From Anaerolineae bacterium (lineage in GTDB: Bacteria; Chloroflexota; Anaerolineae; JAFGEY01), in assembly GCA_016931365.1 (NCBI GenBank), contig JAFGEY010000260.1:1-54376 (forward strand): DNA of 54,376 nt, written 5' to 3'. The stretch's first letter is position 1. Each line of letters begins with the position of its first letter. Made by a program: the position numbers and the translations under genes. The notes under the pieces were generated by a model. That model was not told the DNA's origin, did not search any database, and saw nothing but the letters and a program-made list of their open reading frames with translations. Shown one piece after another: positions 51,388 to 54,376 of this stretch.

Positions 51388-52692
51388 ATGGATATTCTAA
51401 ACACATTAAAGTCGAAAGTCGATCAAGTTGAAGTAATGGAATTTCACGGCGAATCGACCAAGGTTGGCTATGAGTCCAGCCGGCTCAAGTCGAGCACCGT
51501 GGAAGAAACCTCCGGAATGGCTGTGCGTGTAATCAAGGATGGCAAATTGGGCTTTGCCTCCTCGACCGATATGAGCGCCGGAGAAAAACTGATCGCCAAC
51601 GCGCTCGAATCAGCCATTTATGGCGACCCGATCGATCTGTCCTTCCCTGCACCGCAGAACGGGCCAGAGGTCGTCACCTATGATCAAACCATCGTTGATC
51701 TGCCGATCCCGCGCATGGTCGAGATCGGACAGGAAATTGTCGATATGCTCACCGAGATCGATGCCGATGTACTGGTTGATGTGACACTGGAACGTAGCGT
51801 ACAGCAATACACTATCAAGAACCAGACCGGCACCGAGGTATCAATCAAGACTTCTCCGATGCAGATGGTGATCGGAATCAATCGCATCAAAGGCGATGAC
51901 GTATTGATGATCTATGATGTGATCGGCACCACTATCTGGGATGACGATTATTTGGCTCCTGTGCTCGAACTGGGCAAAAAACTCAAACTGGCCGGCGCCA
52001 ACAAGACGATCAAGTCGGGGCGTATGCCGGTGCTCTTTTCACCACGAGGGGCACTGGTGCTTGGTTTTCCGCTGACGATGGGCCTTGATGGCAAAAACGT
52101 CTACACTGGGATCTCGCCGATGAAGGGCAAGATCGGGCAAAAGCTGTTCGACGAGAAAATCACCATTGTCGATGATGGCACCCTTGATGGTCGATTTGGC
52201 AGTGCGCCCTACGACGATGAGGGTATGCCCCATCAACGCACGGTGTTGGTCGAGAATGGCGTGCTCAAGGGATTCTTGTACGACCTGAAAACCGCCGCTC
52301 AAGCAGGAGCGACATCGACAGGAAATGGGTCGCGCGGGCGGCTTAGTCAACCCAGCCCGTCGCCGACCAACCTGCTTTTCCAGCCCGGAGACACACCGCT
52401 CAAAGAGATCATCGCCGGGATCGACGAAGGCCTGCTGGTCGAAGATGTGCTCGGGCTGGGCCAAGGCAACGTCGTCTCGGGCGCATTCTCAAACCCGGTC
52501 TCACTGGCCTTCAAAATTGAAAAGGGCGAGATCGTCGGGCGGGTCAAAGATGTGTCGATTGCCGGCAACGTCTACGATCTGCTGCAAAATGTTCAGGCGG
52601 TCAGCCGGGAAACACAGTGGGTGTACGCCAGCTTTAGCCTTCCTTCTATTCTGATTCCCGAAATGAACGTCATCGCCAAGGCCAATCAGTAG
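51388..52692 (+). CDS. tldE: TldE/PmbA, non-catalytic partner of TldD
   Basis: A 434-residue paralogue of TldD lacking the HExxxH motif, as expected for TldE, which completes the proteolytic chamber. VEVMEFHGESTKVGYESSRLKS, GMAVRVIKDGKLGFASSTD and the SPSPTNLLFQPGD segment near residue 330 are family-typical. GGAGG precedes ATG 51388. The unit ends with a strong terminator. No RiPP precursor or antitoxin gene is adjacent, so a housekeeping role is likely. Confidence 0.93.
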   Translation: MDILNTLKSKVDQVEVMEFHGESTKVGYESSRLKSSTVEETSGMAVRVIKDGKLGFASSTDMSAGEKLIANALESAIYGDPIDLSFPAPQNGPEVVTYDQTIVDLPIPRMVEIGQEIVDMLTEIDADVLVDVTLERSVQQYTIKNQTGTEVSIKTSPMQMVIGINRIKGDDVLMIYDVIGTTIWDDDYLAPVLELGKKLKLAGANKTIKSGRMPVLFSPRGALVLGFPLTMGLDGKNVYTGISPMKGKIGQKLFDEKITIVDDGTLDGRFGSAPYDDEGMPHQRTVLVENGVLKGFLYDLKTAAQAGATSTGNGSRGRLSQPSPSPTNLLFQPGDTPLKEIIAGIDEGLLVEDVLGLGQGNVVSGAFSNPVSLAFKIEKGEIVGRVKDVSIAGNVYDLLQNVQAVSRETQWVYASFSLPSILIPEMNVIAKANQ

Positions 52693-52717
52693 CCACATCC
52701 GGGAACACTCAAAGACA

Positions 52718-52754
52718 AACTGCCTGACATTCAAGCCAATGTCAGGCAGTTTTT
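52718..52754 (+). terminator. Intrinsic terminator of tldD-tldE
   Basis: Perfect 14-nt arms 52718-52731 and 52738-52751 with a CAAGCC loop run straight into TTTTT. Confidence 0.9.
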
Positions 52755-52786
52755 GCAGGTAATCAGAGTCGTTGCAACGCCACAAC

Positions 52787-52815
52787 TTGTCTAGTGTCGT
52801 CTTTTTTGGTACAAT
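52787..52815 (+). promoter_or_regulatory. Promoter of the response-regulator gene
   Basis: TTGTCT (52787-52792), 17 nt and TACAAT (52810-52815) precede the ATG at 52884 by about 70 nt. Confidence 0.65.
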
Positions 52816-52883
52816 TGACCGTGATACGGGGCGCAGTCGCCAGTTTCACGCTCGCAGGGGATTTGGTCGCAGGAGTTTACACC

Positions 52884-54376
52884 ATGCCCCAGTCAAAAAT
52901 TCTGGTTGTAGAAGACGAAAGCATCACCGCCCAGTGCATCTGCAATGCGCTCAAAGCGCAAGGCTATGAGGTCTGTGGGCCGATCAGTTCGGGTGAACAG
53001 GCCGTTCAACTCGTCGCCGAAACCCGGCCTGACCTGATCTTGATGGACGTCCAGCTCAAAGGCGCACTCGACGGCATCCAGGCCGCGCGCGAGATCCGCC
53101 GGCACGGTGAAATTCCCATCGTCCTGATCACCGCACATACTGATCAGGATACCCTCCACCGCGCTCAAGATATCGATCCCTTTGGCTATATCCTCAAACC
53201 ATTTGACAAACAAGAACTCGTGCTCACCGTCGCCGCCACGTTGAGCCGGCATCGGACCACCTCCGAGCTTGTACAGCGCGAGCGCTTTCTCGCCCTGCTC
53301 AACGACATCACCCGCGCCGCGCTCGGAACGCCCGATTTGCAGATCATGCTGCAAACCCTGGCCGATCGCCTGAGCGAGGTCATCCATGCCGACAATTGTT
53401 ATATAACCCTGTGGGATGAGCAAGCGCAAGCGATCGTCCTCGGCGCGGCTTCCGACGAATGGCGAGAGCGATACGCAACGATTCGCTCACACCCCGGCGA
53501 ACCCACGCTGACCGAATCGATCTTGCGGGCCGGGCATTCGCTGGTCATCGAAGATGTGCTCAACACCCCCTACGTCAGCCGGCGACTGGCCGAAATGTTT
53601 CCGGTATGCTCGGAACTTGGCTTACCCCTCATCGCCGACGGTCAGAAGTTGGGCGCAGCCATGATCGCCTTCAAGACACAGCACCACTTTACTCCAGACG
53701 AAATTGCCCACTGCGAACAGGCGGCCAACCATGTCGCGTTGGCCCTGAGCAAAGTCCGAAGCCTGGAGGCCGAACGCACAGCCCGCCGGCACAGCGAAGC
53801 CCTCTATCACGTTGCCAAGGCAATCAACTCGTTTGATGATCTAAAACATCAACTGCAAACGCTTACTATGCGAATGGCCGAAGCCCTGCCGGCCGACAGC
53901 GTCCGTTTGATCACCTTTGACCTGGAAAAGCAGCAAATCGTTTACGATATTCAGGGTGGAACCTTGTCATGGGAATCGCCGAACATTCCTTTCGATGAAC
54001 TGATGGACGGCCTGACTGGCTGGGTGACGTGTCACCAAGAGCCGGCACTGTCAACCAAAGCGATGATACCCGACCCGCGCGAGAGCGCACGCGTGAACCA
54101 AAGGCGAGTTGATGGCGACTGCGGCGCTATTATCGTCGTCCCTTTGCTCGACCAGGGTCGCGTCTTGGGCACGCTCACCGCGTGCAATCATATGCCCCAG
54201 CGCGACTTTACACACCAGGACATGGAACTGATGCAAGCGATGGCCAATCAGGCCGTGATCGCCATCGAAAACGCCAGCTTGGGTGAAACCATCAAACACC
54301 GCCTCGGCGAGGCCGAAACCCTGGCCCGGCTCACCGCCTCGCTGACCCAATCGCTGGACCTGGATCAGGTCTTGCA
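52884..54376 (+). CDS. Response regulator receiver protein with GAF-like domains (partial, C-terminus outside window)
   Basis: The frame starts at ATG 52884 behind AGGAG and is open to the window end (497 codons seen). Residues 1-125 are a CheY-like receiver: VVEDES acidic pocket, phosphoacceptor D55 in LILMDVQL, LITA and the conserved Lys in LKPF. A helical linker precedes a first GAF-like domain (about 135-290, LADRLSEVIHADNCYITLWDE) and, after a coiled segment, a second (about 305-475, CGAIIVVPLLDQGRVLGTLTACN and FTHQDMELMQAMANQAVIAIENA). A third sensor domain begins at the edge. The missing end could be a histidine kinase, GGDEF or another output, so the type of signalling protein is undecided. 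Confidence 0.85.
   Translation, partial: MPQSKILVVEDESITAQCICNALKAQGYEVCGPISSGEQAVQLVAETRPDLILMDVQLKGALDGIQAAREIRRHGEIPIVLITAHTDQDTLHRAQDIDPFGYILKPFDKQELVLTVAATLSRHRTTSELVQRERFLALLNDITRAALGTPDLQIMLQTLADRLSEVIHADNCYITLWDEQAQAIVLGAASDEWRERYATIRSHPGEPTLTESILRAGHSLVIEDVLNTPYVSRRLAEMFPVCSELGLPLIADGQKLGAAMIAFKTQHHFTPDEIAHCEQAANHVALALSKVRSLEAERTARRHSEALYHVAKAINSFDDLKHQLQTLTMRMAEALPADSVRLITFDLEKQQIVYDIQGGTLSWESPNIPFDELMDGLTGWVTCHQEPALSTKAMIPDPRESARVNQRRVDGDCGAIIVVPLLDQGRVLGTLTACNHMPQRDFTHQDMELMQAMANQAVIAIENASLGETIKHRLGEAETLARLTASLTQSLDLDQVL

Overview
The window looks like a chromosomal segment of a high-GC Gram-positive-type (monoderm-like) bacterium, most probably a Chloroflexota member close to Anaerolineae. 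That placement is inferred from gene content and style: extracellular proteins with Thr-Pro-rich linkers, Tat-type lipoprotein signals, family-5 solute-binding proteins beside glycan-degrading enzymes, c-di-AMP signalling (CdaA/CdaR), frequent GTG/TTG starts with strong Shine-Dalgarno sites, and many intergenic palindromes. No LPS genes, phage, insertion sequence, tRNA, rRNA or CRISPR array was recognised.

Layout. 1-4.2 kb, minus strand: a DUF2085 membrane protein (cut by the window edge), miaB, and a two-gene unit encoding a small TPR-like protein and a large surface protein with CARDB, Ig-like and Thr-Pro-rich regions. This unit diverges from a DUF2723 (TMEM260/GT117-type) predicted protein glycosyltransferase; the two promoters share one -35 sequence. 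6.7-8.3 kb: DUF4126 and DUF368 (polyprenyl-phosphate transporter) membrane proteins. 8.5-14.5 kb: a tightly overlapping operon of murE, a methyltransferase, a class III cyclase domain, a metallo-beta-lactamase-fold protein, a truncated methyltransferase, a DUF218 protein and a zinc-ribbon PrsW protease. 14.7-19.2 kb: a small protein plus a zinc-ribbon TPR protein, then maf, a PBP2-like transpeptidase that appears to be a Tat lipoprotein, and a Nudix hydrolase. 19.2-19.5 kb holds a decayed two-gene module, apparently toxin-antitoxin, flanked by inverted hairpins.

19.5-28.4 kb, minus strand: a histidine phosphatase; cdaA-cdaR-der-THUMP methyltransferase; argF followed by a large TPR protein. 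28.4-32.5 kb, plus strand: an oligopeptide/oligosaccharide-type ABC importer (binding protein, terminator, two permeases) without ATPases. 32.6-36.1 kb, minus strand: five tightly packed genes (GNAT, HhH-GPD DNA glycosylase, TIM-barrel-like protein, ConA-like protein, SixA). 36.4-47.2 kb, minus strand: a probable uronate-containing polysaccharide locus reading from a Tat-lipoprotein binding protein through two permeases, a heparinase-family protein, a UxuA-like mannonate dehydratase, a second heparinase-family protein and a GH4 glycosidase. 47.5-54.4 kb, plus strand: dnaX, a nitroreductase, tldD-tldE and a response regulator with GAF-like domains that runs off the window.

The most unusual signals are: a 51-nt palindromic element sitting exactly in frame inside murE, with an intergenic relative; the shared -35 between the predicted glycosyltransferase and a Thr-Pro-rich surface protein; the lipoprotein-type PBP2; two ATPase-less importers; and several families of dispersed palindromes that act as terminators, gene ends or leader hairpins.
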